The notes under the pieces were generated by a model. That model ran no database searches, was not told where the DNA came from, and saw only the letters and a program-made list of their open reading frames with translations. Positions 1-11,963 of a stretch of DNA of 64,000 bases are shown in pieces; position 1 is the stretch's first letter; every line of letters starts with the position of its first letter. A program made the translations under genes and the position numbers. Origin of the DNA: Ignelater luminosus (Eukaryota > Arthropoda > Insecta > Coleoptera > Elateridae); the NCBI GenBank assembly GCA_011009095.1, contig VTPC01091032.1:81927-145926 (forward strand). The letters run 5' to 3'.

Positions 1-204
1 CTGTGTATTATTAATGAATAGCAAGTCTGCCCCGGGATTGTGTTTTCTCCCGAGATCAAGAAAACACTGGCGCTCAACTGAATTCGGTATTTGTTACTTT
101 GTAATTTAATAAGTAGAATTGCACTGCAGACTTGTTATTTATTATTCTTTCTGTATATCATACTTTAAATTAAAGTTGTTCGACACCCACGACCAAAGAG
201 TTCT

Positions 205-683
205 CAAGAGACCATAAACCTAACGAATGGATAAGACAGAAAACGCAAGTACAAAACATCAGACAACGAATCAGTTTCCTAAAATGGCAACGATAGGTCA
301 TGTTTCCAGGCACACTGGAAACGGGAGTGAACGCACCACCCGTAGGAGACCTTGGGGCGAAGAGAGGAGTATAGGTCGACCCCAACAGAGATGGTCTGAC
401 GATCTTAAGAGACTTGCTGGACTAAATTGGTATCAAGTGGCCCAGAATGCAAATAACTAAAATTACATTAGGAGTAGTAATGTATAGCTAAAGAAATAGT
501 GGGGGAACGCTGATTGTCATATTACACATTTACTGTATGAAAATAATTTGATTTTTAAAACAATATTTAGTATTTATTGGTAACTAGGGGAACGCCGTTC
601 CTCCGCGTTTCCCTCCAATACACCACTGATTAGGAGACCTACATCCGATGCACAGACAATGACTGATTATGATGATGATGATT
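205..683 (+). mobile_element. 3' end of an APE-type LINE (ORF2 C-terminus), split by a MITE
   Basis: Translation of about 205-450 gives the usual LINE ORF2 C-terminal tail: LKWQ, then GRPQQRWSDDLKRLAGLNW and VAQN. The endonuclease and RT parts are missing, so this is a 5'-truncated copy, as is normal for target-primed insertion. The tail is out of frame in places and has a stop near 458. After the 154-bp insertion at 475-628 the protein resumes at 633 as ETYIRCTDND and stop, followed by a short TGA/GAT-rich tail at 666-682 that probably marks the LINE 3' end. The 77-codon ORF at 227-460 covers most of it. Inactive. Confidence 0.75.
475..628. mobile_element. hAT-type MITE with perfect 8-bp target duplication
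   Basis: A 154-bp insertion flanked by identical copies of ATTAGGAG (467-474 and 629-636). The right end read inward starts CAGTGGTGTATTGGAGGGAA. The left end starts TAGTAATGTATAGCTAAAGA and pairs with it over about 33 bp at roughly 70% identity. An 8-bp duplication with CAGTGG-like termini is characteristic of hAT. There is no coding capacity, so it is non-autonomous. It interrupts the LINE tail and is therefore younger than that LINE. Confidence 0.85.
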
Positions 684-684
684 C

Positions 685-1120
685 AGAAGTTTACTTTGTG
701 GTATTAAAACAGCATATGAAGAAAGATATTGAACTACATAATCACATTTATGGCGCAGAGTTTTATATTGATATAATAATAAATAGCTAGTAGACATAAG
801 TTGATAATAATAAAATATTTAAATTGCGCATTTCAAACTGCAATAGAAAGCGGAATTATTTTAATAAAGATTAGATGAAGTTAAGATATTGGGTCATACT
901 ATAGTTTGTGATAAAGGCATTCAAATGACCTATTCAGAAACAAGGTTGTCGCAGATATGCCTGAACCTACAGACAAATTTCGTTTTAAGACCTGTTTTCT
1001 TATTTAGCTCCCTTAAAAGGTTAAAAGAGGACACAGTCGGATTCGTTTTGAAGCAAAAGTGTTAGGGTTTGAAATACTTTATCTTTATTAATACTTTAAT
1101 GTAATCATAATACCTACCGT
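685..1120. other. AT-rich gap, no gene seen
   Basis: No coding signal or recognisable repeat. A copia 5' LTR would lie between here and 1266, but no partner LTR is present for comparison, so its left edge is not fixed. Confidence 0.5.
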
Positions 1121-1266
1121 TGTTGTTGGTGGTATGTGAGACACTATGTAGATGAGAATGACTTGAAGAAAGTGGCATGTAAGATGGCGATAATTTTTGT
1201 TATTAAATTAAGTTAATTAAACAAAATTCAAGAAGTCTTTTATTTCTTCAACCCAAAATATTAAGA

Positions 1267-1280
1267 GGTTATGGGCCCAG
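1267..1280 (+). other. copia-type primer binding site
   Basis: GGTTATGGGCCCAG matches the internal initiator tRNA-Met fragment site known from Drosophila copia. It lies 74 bp before the gag ATG and implies a 5' LTR ending at about 1266. A possible LTR start is TGTTGTTGG at 1121, giving a short LTR of about 146 bp. That left edge is a guess. Confidence 0.75.
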
Positions 1281-1354
1281 AGCAAGTCCACTGCGATATA
1301 AATTAAAACGTACTGAAATTATTGGAGTTCTTTATTGAACTTAAATTGTAGAAG

Positions 1355-2038
1355 ATGAATACAACATCGACACCTCCAAGTTTCTTACCTGTCGATAAAC
1401 TGATTGGTAGAGATAACTACGATGATTGGAAATTCGCTATGAAGGCGTATTTGCAGCTGGATGATCTCTAGAGTGTTGTGGAAACCGGGGACAAAGTGGA
1501 CCCTGTGAAAGATAGAAAAGCTCTGTCGAAGATCATTCTCTCCATCGACAAGTTGAACTACTCTCATATTAAAAACGCCAAAACAGCAAACGAGGCATGG
1601 AGTTCCTTGGAAAGAGCATTTGAAGATTCTGGACTAACAAGAAAGGTGGGCCTGCTGCAAACGTTGATAACAACAAGACTGGATAAATGTAAGAATGTAG
1701 AGAATTATTGTGACACAATTATATCTACATCTCATAAGCTGAATGAGATGGGTTTTTCTGTAAATGAAGAGTGGGTGGGAACTTTACTGCTTGCTGGATT
1801 GCCCGATGAATATAAACCGATGATTATGGGTCTTGAAAGTTCTGGAGTTAAAATAACAGGGGACAGTATAAAAGTTAAATTATTACAAGATATTAAATCA
1901 TCATCAGCAACGGGTAAATCAAGCAGTGAAGACTCAGCCCTATATGCAAAATCAAATGTTAAAGTATTTAATAAGAAAGTACCTCGTTGTTATAATTGTA
2001 ATGGTTTAGGTCATTACCATTCAAATTGTAAAAAATAA
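1355..2038 (+). pseudogene. copia gag with in-frame stop and zinc knuckle
   Basis: From the ATG at 1355 the frame begins MNTTSTPPS, then LIGRDNYDDWKFAMKAYL, the usual start of copia gag. An in-frame TAG sits at 1469-1471. The same frame then runs open to 2038 through the helical gag core (LLAGLPDEY) and ends in a zinc knuckle CYNCNGLGHYHSNC (CX2CX4HX4C), which binds the element's RNA. The reading frame slips in an A-rich tract near 2030, immediately after the knuckle. The protein would normally form the intracellular particle; this copy cannot make it without readthrough. Confidence 0.88.
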
Positions 2039-2094
2039 GAAAAATAAGGTAAATGATAATAAGTCTAGGGTTAATAATAGGGCCTTTTTAGCAT

Positions 2095-4643
2095 GTTCAT
2101 TTAGTAAAAACTTAATGACAGTGCATGGTACCTTGATTCTTGTGCTTCTACTCATTTAACAAAAAACAAGAAAAACTTAGTTAATGATCTATTAGAGAAA
2201 AATGTTACTATAGAAACAGCTAACAATAGTAGTATAAATACAGAAGCAGTAGGTAACGTTTTATTAAAACTTAATGTAAATGGCAAATCAGAAGATATCG
2301 AAGCCAAAGATGTGTTATATGCACCTAATGCTGCTCTTAATTTGTTATCTGTAAATAAGATAACTCAAAATGGGTATACAGTATCTTTTAACAAATCGGG
2401 TGCTAAAATAGTGGACACAAATAACAAGACTGTGGCCACAGGTAAACCAGATAATGGAATTTATAAATTAAATACCTTTGATTGTATAAAACAAAATATG
2501 GTTTGCTCAGTTAAGGATAATGGATTATTGTGGCACCGCAGATTAGGTCACATGAATAGAAAAAAATATGAAATTAGTTTCAAGAATGACAAATGGAATA
2601 GATTTGGTTCAAACTTCAGATGATCCATGTATCATATGCATGGAGGGCAAAAAAACAAGGCTACCCTTTAAATCTAGTGAAAATAGAGCAAAAAATGTCT
2701 TAGATCTTGTGCACAGAGACTTGTGCGGTCCGATGGAAGAACCGTCCATTGGTGGAAGTCGCTATCTTTTTAGTTTAATTGATGATCATTCAAGGAAGAT
2801 ATTTGTTTATTTTATTTCAAAGAAATCACAAGTTCTGGAAGTTTTTATGCAGTTTAAGAAAATGGTTGAAGTTCAGACTGGAAGAAAAATTAAAGTTTTA
2901 AGATCTGATAATGGAACTGAACGTGTAAATAGGGCATTTAAATGTTTCCTAAATGAATCTGGGATTCAACATCAAACAACTGTAAGGTATACTCCTGAGC
3001 AAAATGGCGTCTGTGAACGCGCTAACAGGACAATAGTAGAGAAAGCTCGTTGTTTACTTTTTGATCCTGACCTAGATAAGAAATATTGGGCAGAAGCCGT
3101 AAATACAGCGGTTTATCTCTTAAATAGATCACCAACTTCAACTTTAAAAATGAAAACACCTTTTGAAGTTTGGAATGGTCGCAAACCAAATTTATCTCAC
3201 CTTAAGGTTTTTGAAAGTGAAGTAATAGTTCAAATACCTAAACAGACAAGAAAGAAATAGGATCCAAAATCTAGAAAGCTTTTGTTTATAGGCTATAGTG
3301 ATAATACAAAAGGTTATAAATGTATTGATCCAGAAACAAAAGAAATAATCTTTAGTAGAGTTGCAATTTTTCTAGAGAATAATAAAAGCCATATGAAAGA
3401 AAATGATAACACAAATTATTCAGATGGTAAAACATATACTTGGTTTCAAATCGATGAGTTAGTTGAGCAAGACCAGTCAGATAAGCATGTTGCAGAAGAT
3501 GTAACTAGTGAGGAGGAGCAAGATCTTACAGAAATTGAAACTGTTGAAGATCAAGAAGTACAGCAGCATACAGAAGAAAAAGAAGAAAATGTTAGGACAA
3601 AGAGAGGAAGACAAATCCAACTTCCTAAACGTTTAGAAGATTATGAAGTTTATTCTGTTTATTTTCACAGTGAAGAAAATGATCCTGAAACTTTTGAAGA
3701 AGCACTTCATGACAAATTATGGCAAGCAGCAATTACAAATGAGCTGAATTCATTAATTTCATTAAATACGTGGACTGTAACTGATTCGCCTGAAAACGAG
3801 AAAGTCATAGATCTTAAATGGCTGTTTGGTACCAAATCAGATGGTACGAAGAAAGCACGATTGGTAGCTCGGGGCTTTCAGCAAAAAGAAGAAAGTTTCT
3901 TTCACACAATCTATGCACCAGTAGCTCGATTGTCAACTATAAGAGTATTTTTATCTCATGCCACTTTAAATAATATGAAGGTAAGACAATTAGACATACC
4001 TTCTGCATTTTTACATGGAAAAATAGATTCAGATGTATATGTAAAGTGTCCTAAAGGACTTACGATTGAGAACAGTAAAGTCTTGAAGCTTAATAAAGCT
4101 TTGTATGGGTTACGTAAAAGTCCAAAAAATTGGAATACCAAACTAAATGAATTTCTGATTAGCATTGGTTTTACAAGATCCCAGTATGATTTCTGTTTGT
4201 ATTACAAAAATTCAGTTAAAATAGTAGTTTTTGTAGATGATCTTTTGATCACAGGAAGTGATAATGAGATAACTCAGGTGGTTCTTAAATTAAAAGAAGA
4301 ATTTAAAGCCAGAGACATGGGTGAGGCTAAGAGTTTCCTCGGCATGGAAATTACTAGAACTGAGACGACAATGACTATTACTCAAAAGGAATACATTAAA
4401 AAGATTCTCAAAGAGTTTAATATGTCAGAAGGAAAGGGGGCAAAGACTCCAATGGAGATAGGTTTTCAATATGACGTCAACCAAGAAGTCATAGATGTAC
4501 CTTACAGAAAACTAATAGGTTCATTAATGTACTTAGCCTGTACTAGCCGACCAGACATTATATACTCAGTGTCTTATTTGAGTCGTTGTTTGGATAAACC
4601 CACACAACAAGTTTGGACAGCTGGAAAGCGTATCCTTGATTGA
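2095..4643 (+). pseudogene. copia pol: protease, integrase, reverse transcriptase; broken and 3'-truncated
   Basis: Domain order identifies Ty1/copia. The protease motif at 2135 reads D-S-C, not the usual D-S-G. LLWHRRLGHMN near 2526-2556 is the pre-integrase zinc region. The integrase core runs from HRDLCGPM near 2711 through RSDNG near 2900 to PEQNGVCER; the second D and the E are 35 residues apart. The RVT_2-type RT follows with QLDIPSAFLHG near 3990 and FVDD near 4233. Breaks seen: frame slips near 2115 and in the A run at about 2562, and an in-frame TAG at 3258-3260. The longest open piece is 3282-4643. It stops at TAGKRILD, before RNase H, where unrelated sequence begins; no 3' LTR is present. 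Confidence 0.9.
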
Positions 4644-7600
4644 TCGCTCAATCATTCATTTAGGTTTGCTTTTTGCTTTTCTAGACTCGACACTGATTGA
4701 ACTTTGTAGTATAATTATTACGGATAAGTGAATATAAACAAAGGTCTGGCCGCGGCCTCCAACATTCCACCTGTTGTGGCTCATGGTCAAGCTTCGCCCT
4801 CCATTAACCTATTTCAAAGAGCTAAGTACAAATAGGTGCCCCATATCAGCGTGTCTTGAGGCAGTCGCTTTCCTGGTTTAATTCTGGAGATTACATATAT
4901 TAAGATAAGCTTGCAATATGAAACTATTTTCTGAACAACTTTGGAAGCTTACAATCTTTGCATTTGTAAATGAGCAATTGAAAAACTGCACTGTTTATTG
5001 TGCGTGTTCATAACGGTAATGCAGTAGATTACATATTAAAGACAGTTTAGGCCAATTTGAAAAATACGATCAGGTAATTGGTTAATTGCGAAATTAAATA
5101 TGACAATAGATTTGATTTATCTTGTGCAATCAGAGAACCTGGTATCAAATCAAAAAGCAACCCAACGATATCAAAAATATAAAATCAACAAAAATCTGAA
5201 TGAAGTAAGTTCAGAATACACTTTACTTCTAGCAGTAGACACAATCTGGAAAGAAGAAAGAAAACAAGAAATTTCTGTTTAAAATATCTTCCGTGTGTGC
5301 ATCATCACAATGAGAAAATCCAAAAAGAGACAAACCTCTATTGCAATTTATATTTGGAAACAGAGAGTATGAATGACTACAAAATATAAAAATTACCGTT
5401 AACTGTAGGTTGAACACAATAATTTAAGAAACAGAACCAAAATTATTTAAATAAAACTGTGGTATGGTGTGGGAACTAATCTTTTTTCCATTAATGTAAT
5501 GGGCCGATATACTTCAAGACAGTAGCACTTCTAGCAAGTTTCTTTCATAAATTATTTTGCTATTTGGCATTTCAAATTAACACTTGCATATGTAAAAGAC
5601 AAATAAATAAATAAATCAAAACAAACGTACAAAACTTGTTTGTAGTATTCCTAAAGAAACTGGTTGTTGTTTGTTTTGATCTAAAATTAAAATCGCGCCG
5701 CCGCTTAATATTGGCAAATTAATTCCCTACTAACCGTTATTATACCTGTGTGAGTCACGCATAGAAAAAGGGGCGCTCAGACAGTGTTAATTGCTTACGG
5801 AAATCAAATTTACTCTAGCATTCTTGGTAGACGCGATTTTCACAAAAGAATAAATAATTAAATAAAAAATAGAGGAGAAAGAAACCTACGCCCCTGAATT
5901 GAGCCTTAACATTTACGTCACTTTTAAATCCCCTATTTATCTCTTAAAACGATTATTGAAAAGAGCAGTGAAAAAAACGAACTTGTTGAAAAGTCAAAGC
6001 AATTCAGTGTGCTTTGTATTCATTCGTATATGAATTTTCGCATCTGGTTTTATGAATGAATCGCGAAACAACTACCTCCTCTGCCTACTTAAATTGAATT
6101 TGGCAATGACATTGGATGAGAGACATGAAAGAGAGAAAGAGGATGTATACAGGAGGTATAATAATACATGAAACGAGATATTTAAATGCGTTCCTTGCAA
6201 TTTTAATAATATGAGATTTGCATGTCGTTTGGAAAGTATATATCGTGGGTGTTTGTGGAGACGAGGCCCACTGGGGTCCGGGTGCCCCACGCGTTTTCTC
6301 CTTGTCTGGATTGTTATTATGTCGAATAAATTGTACGGGTTAATGTCATTTTTATTTGGGTTTATTAAAAACAATGTAAATATAAGATGAGATTTGCTGA
6401 TTAAGTTTATGTAATACGTTTGTTTATTATATTATAATGAATTTTATTTGATGTTTAATCATTTTTCAAATTTAATTTTATTGCATGTCGAAAAGCTTCT
6501 GTTAGTAGGTGTTCTAAATTGCTCTTATTTGAAAACTTTCTAGTCTGTTGAAATACAGTTAAATCTCCTAATTTAATGTAATAAGATCAGAATACTTTTC
6601 ACCTTTTTTTTCTCGATATTTTGCAAAGGTTACCGTTCGGTATTTATTTCGTTTTATCGTTTGGTGCAGGATGTTTGAGACTCGATAATATTAAATTGGC
6701 ACTAAAATTTTTTATGTTTTATAGTTACGAGTTTCATCTTTGGTGTGATTGACACTTTGAGGCATCAGATTCTATTGTCTCTTCTTGCACTACCAGTTTC
6801 ACTTCTGACTTATGTAGGTGACAAAGTAATCTTATTATCTTATAGTCAATAAATTAACAATCTTAAATGTATACAAAGTAAATGCAATTATATCTATTTA
6901 GTTGGATTAGAGCTGGCTTTTATATTTCATTAACATATATAACTATCGAGAAGTGGAAATATCAATATTGTTTTGGCCTCTCCACATACATAGACGCAAA
7001 AACGGTCTGCAATTTAGGAATCCACCAAGCTCACACTAAAACTGGCGCAGGTAAAATTCAAGTGTACATTAATCCACAAGAAAAAGTTACCTTAATGTGC
7101 ATGCCAAGTTACAAGTCATTTACGGTATATAAAATCCCGCAACAAGTAAAAAATAAAGTAGAAATCTCACCAAAGCCTGACCAAAGCTATGTTAACAAAA
7201 CGGTGGAAAACAGTACCTTTAGCGAAATTTACGGTCATAGAAGTTAAAACTCAAAGAATACAAATATCAAGGCTAGTGACAACTTGGAACATACCAGCAT
7301 TCTACAAAATGTAAAACATTTTTCTCCCTCCATACCAAAGTCCTCTGGAGCAGTAGCGTTGGATGTTGTTGCACAGATATCCACCTACCATCTTTCATCC
7401 CCATTTTAGTGGATCCATCCTAAAATTACACCACTGTGCCTCGTCTCCTGTTTTTTTGTTGCACAGATAAATATACGAGCAATTGTGAGTGCCGAAAAAG
7501 TTGCAGCTGCCGGGATGCAGAGAATGAATTACAATACAATATCCAATATTCCAAGTCTTTTTTCTGTTATAGAGAGTAAAGAAATGCCATTTATGAAAGC

Positions 7601-9130
7601 ATATTAACTGCCCTACTACAGCTATGTTACTACAGCATTGCAACAGAAATTCTCGAAACGCAATTGTGTTACTCATATGGTAACTGTTGTAGCAAAACCC
7701 GATACAGCAAACGTTGGGACTTTTTCTGACCTAGGCACTGTATGCAGTTACCCAAAATCGAACCGGAATTACTTGATTAGTCAAAATAGCCATACATTAA
7801 AATATATGGATAATTATTCTTATGAACCCAAAACTAAAAAGCAAAGTATGCAATGGTCATTCAACATCAGGCAAGCAAAAATGCGACGTAAGCCATTTCA
7901 GGTGTAGAATTGTTGTCGCATTCACTCCATAGCCCGATTTCGTATCTTGTAACCTTTCTATGGAAAAGCTGATTTCAAAGATATCCGAAGAACGATGGAC
8001 AGCGTACTTTGATGAGTGATTCCATTACAGAGAGAAGTGTGTACAATAAAAAGACAAATAATCTTCTTTTAAACCGCTAAATAGCTAGTTTAACGTACTT
8101 GGTACTACAGTTACATTTGGCAAATGCCATCGATTCATTAGAAATAATGACTGATTCAGAAAAAAAGGCAACAAGTTTGATATTTATGAAACTCGTAGCA
8201 ACTACAGACTGCCAATTGCTTCGCAAATGACAGATATACGTAATGTACAACAATTTGTGGAAAAACTTCGGGTAGAAGAATTCTGAGTCTAAAACGAAGA
8301 AGAAAATCTTGATACAACGTTGTAAAGTACCACTCCAGATTAAAAACTAGCACCTCTAGAAATTCTGTGTTTTATTGATCAACGAATTTGAACCTTTTGC
8401 AAAAAATCCATATATGGAAATCTTTCAGATGTAAATCTAATAATTTGCAATTCAAATTAATTTTAAAATCGGTTGCTCTTAAAATGTAATTTTATGTCTA
8501 TTAAGAGAATCTCCAGATACATACGACTAGAAGATACATAGTTAGGTTAGAAAGTTGGTTGAATTTATTGTAATCTTTTAAACTAAAGCTGCAGCAGAAG
8601 AAAGCCCAAAGAATTAATAATATGCATCTAACAACGTAAACAACACGTAAGTAAACTAAAAAATGACTTCAGCATTTTGTTCAGCATTTCTGTCACCAGA
8701 GGCGTAACTCTTAGCTTCAATTGCCTATAAACAGATCGACTTGCTAACTGGATTTTACTATTTTGCCAAAGCTACAATTCTTAAATTTCACTCTAGAGGA
8801 ATCGTTATACAACCAAGAACATTTAGGTATTACTACTTTATACATAAAGAATACAGCTGCATAAAACCTTTTCGTGAATTGTTGTACACTCTGTGCATAC
8901 CAAGTTAATTGTAGCACAATGTTGTTAAAATAAGTTTGTAAATAACTGCGATACCCGCCAAACAAATTCTTAGGAAATCCTAGATTGAGTCAAGTTGAAA
9001 TTTCCATATCGCTAAAAGTTTTACGTTCTACTGTCGGAAAGGTTAGTACTTATCAGAATGGTTAAAGCTATAGAGAGGAAACTTGGTTCCGGTCAAAACA
9101 GTAGACTTGAAAACAAAAGTTCCTAACTGA
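4644..9130. other. 4.5-kb AT-rich stretch without a recognised gene
   Basis: I recognise nothing with confidence. Scattered ORFs (6882-7247 +, 7395-7676 -, 7638-7907 +) show no known motif. 6250-6300 is locally GC-rich. 8696-8710 reads CAGAGGCGTAACT, like a hAT terminus, but I found no partner. Confidence 0.5.
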
Positions 9131-9399
9131 ACTAAACTTGACACAGATATATAAGTGAGAAAAAGTAAATAAACAGAGAGGAATATTTAAGAGAAAAAAG
9201 AAAAAAACAAGGTGAAAGTAAATCACAAAAACATAAAAAGGTTTTCCAAAAGAGATTAGTAGGTGACCAAATAAAAATGCAGGGGGGCAGAGAGATAACA
9301 GAACAACAAAACAAACGGAAGCATTTGAAGAAATGAAAAACTAAAAAACATGAACCTAGCTCTGCAAAAGATGTAGGAAGAAATGGATAAGAAGCAACA

Positions 9400-10640
9400 A
9401 ATATGGAACAAAAAAACAAAGATGTTAGAGCCAGAATAGAAAAACAAGAAAAATCTTAGAGAATAAAGAAAAGAAAGAAAAGAGAAACAATACGGTGGTG
9501 AAGGGAGTGAAATGGAAAAACGAGAAGGTAAGTGAGGAGGTCACAAGATTCTCAAAACAAGAAATAGGAGCAGACGTAAACGTAAACTACGAGGAAGGAC
9601 CCTGAAAACAAAATAACAATAACAATGTTGGCAGACTGGAAAAACGATAGAAGTGATGAAGAAAAAGAGCAAACTACAAGGAGAAAAGCTGTATGTAGTT
9701 AGAAAGTGCACTAAATGTATGAAAAGGAAAGATTCAGCTACTTATACATATGGGACCAAAACGAGGGAAGGTTTAAATAAAAGTCTCTACAAGAGAAAAA
9801 ATACTGAGAAGAAAGGTAGAAGAATATAAGAAAGGAATAGAAGAATTAATTACAGAAATCAATAAAAAAACATAATAATACAGACAACACAGAGACTGCT
9901 AAAACTAAAAACAATAAAGAACAGCTGGTTGGACAAAGAATGTAAAGAGGTGCTGGCATAAAGGAAGAAGACAAAAATAAAAGTTCTAAAGGAAAATTCA
10001 AGAAAGTACAATGAAGAATACAACAGAAGACTAGCAAAGACAACAGGCAGAAATAAAAAGCATCAATATTAGTTACAGTAATTACAAAAAAAGAACGAAA
10101 TGAAAAACTTTTACAAACAAATTAATAAAATCAGAAAAGATTTTTACAAAAGCATCTGGTACTGCAAAGATACAAAAAAGGAGAATAATAGGAGGGGGAG
10201 AATCAAGTTTTAGAGAGATAGGTTGAACTCTAAAGGGAGAATAATAATTTCTTGATTTCAAATAAGCATAATATGATAAAGTGAACAGAAATGTGGCAAC
10301 CCATACATTAAAAGAGATGAATTTCTTAAGGAAGCTAATTGATCTGGTCCAAATGACTCTAACTAATATTAAAAACGAAGTTAAAGTGCAAGGACAAGGA
10401 TTCCAGGAGTTCAAAGTAACTTGTGGTTTACATCAAGGCGATCCGATCTGTCCCACCCTTTTCAAAATTGTTCTAGAATGTATACTAAGAGTGTCAATTT
10501 CAACCTGGTAATACTATAAGAACTTATACCAATACATAATTTCTACAGATGACTTGGTGTTCCTACTAAGAACTAAGAAAGAGCTAAAATATTTAATAAA
10601 AGACATTTGAAGATGAAGCATGAATATTAACACAGTCGTA
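9400..10640 (+). mobile_element. Decayed APE-type LINE (ORF1 scrap plus partial RT)
   Basis: The + strand is strikingly purine-rich. Around 9430-9600 a coiled-coil, lysine/glutamate-rich ORF1-like segment is readable (RIEKQEK, then NNTVVKGVKW). 9900-10030 gives the ORF2 linker preceding the RT (SWLDKECKEVLARRKK in pieces). The open piece 10281-10511 holds an RT palm signature, KVTCGLHQGDPICPTLFKIV. 10540-10590 preserves the catalytic-motif region as STDDLVFLLRTKKEL, with the usual YADD degraded. The first half of the RT is deleted. Clade not assigned; an old, inactive copy. Confidence 0.75.
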
Positions 10641-11198
10641 ATATTTCGAGAAGAAGAAATCTTTTATTTCATTTTACTTTGCAAAATTGGCTAAAACTGC
10701 TAATGTCCTTCGTATAGAGCAGCATTTCTTAATTAGGTTATAAGTAAAATAACAAGTCACTTTTGCACATCAACCATAATCTAATCCGAAAAGCAAAGGA
10801 AATGAAAAAAGCCAACAAGTATTTCTAAATGTTTTGTGGTACCCAGATGATTTTTCCCCGCACAAATGAAATTCGCCCGAACTCGGATTAAATTGCACTA
10901 TTCAAAAATTAAAGTGCATAATTCTGTACTAAATGCCAATCGAAAACCATTTAGAAGTCCATCCTATTTTAAAATAAACTAATTCTGAAACTATGGGCTT
11001 TTCAGTTCTAACATGTTGATTTTAAAGTCATTAATTCACTTCTCTAGATATATTCACGTTTTGAAATAAAACTACAACGAAAACTCTTTAGTGCAGGCAA
11101 TATCAACTGACGTTTGGGAAAAACTCATTTTTAATTTTATTAACTTAGATTCTGTGATACTGGCAAAAACTAAACATTTGCCTGCATAGATAAGTATA
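10641..11198. other. AT-rich gap, no gene seen
   Basis: Nothing beyond simple AT-rich sequence; it ends at the TA flanking the next element. Confidence 0.5.
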
Positions 11199-11961
11199 CA
11201 GTGTCGTTCAAAAAGAAGGGAATACTCAATAACTTTTTTATCTTGCGATTGAAAAAAAACGGTTAAATGGTTTGTTGTGTGTTCACGTGTGCTATTTGGT
11301 GGCACTTTCACATTTTTTTTGTAGCATTTTTTTGATTTTCCATGCTTTTCTCATTCTGCACATATAAAATTTTATAGGCGTTGCATAAGAATATTTTGTT
11401 CTAAATCCCACAAAAAGTTTGCAAGTGTTTGAGACTGCTGTTGTCTACGTGTAACTATCGTAAAATAACAGATGGCCTTTTAAAAAGCAAAAACGCTATG
11501 GCGTTGGAAAACAAAACTTCAAATCTGACAGAATTATTGTTTATCTGTAAAATTCTTGTTTTTGTAGTTACTGTTTAACAGGTTCTGTTCTAACTAATTA
11601 AAAATATTTTTGAAGTTTTGTTTTCCATGGCCATAGCGTTTTTGCTTTTTAAAAGGCTGTCTGTTGTTTTACGATAGTTACATGTAGACAACAGCTGTCT
11701 TGCACACTTACAAACTTTTTGTGGGATTTAGAGTAAAACATTCTTATGCAGCACCTATAAAATTTTATATGTGCAGAATGAGAAAAACACGGAGAATAAA
11801 AAAATACCACAAAAATTCAGGTGTAACCAAAAATGCAAAAAGAAATTTGAAAGTGCCATCAAATAGCACACATGCTCATAAACAACAAACTATTTAGCCG
11901 TTGTTTTGTCAATCGCAAGATACAAAAGTTATTGAGTGTTCCCTTCTTTTGCATGACACTG
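11199..11961. mobile_element. Foldback Tc1/mariner-type element with arms of about 330-350 bp
   Basis: Both ends are flanked by TA (11197-11198 and 11962-11963) and start CAGTGTC followed by an AAGGGAA-containing terminus. The left arm (11199-11522) is repeated in reverse complement as 11610-11961 over nearly its whole length; for example TCTTGCGATTG near 11241 matches CAATCGCAAGA near 11911. The unpaired centre is only about 87 bp and there is no transposase, so this is a non-autonomous foldback element. A transcript would fold into a long hairpin. Confidence 0.9.
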
Positions 11962-11963
11962 TA

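Noticed and set aside
6882..7247. 121-codon plus-strand ORF
   Set aside because: No domain, no repeats of codon bias, and no start context or splice signals; length is within chance for this region.
7395..7907. Overlapping ORFs on both strands (93 and 89 codons)
   Set aside because: No recognisable motif in either; overlapping frames suggest chance.
8696..8710. CAGAGGCGTAACT resembling a hAT terminus
   Set aside because: No inverted partner or 8-bp duplication found nearby.
9132..9447. Minus-strand hydrophobic ORFs rich in F, L and S
   Set aside because: Shadows of the purine-rich plus-strand LINE ORF1 region.
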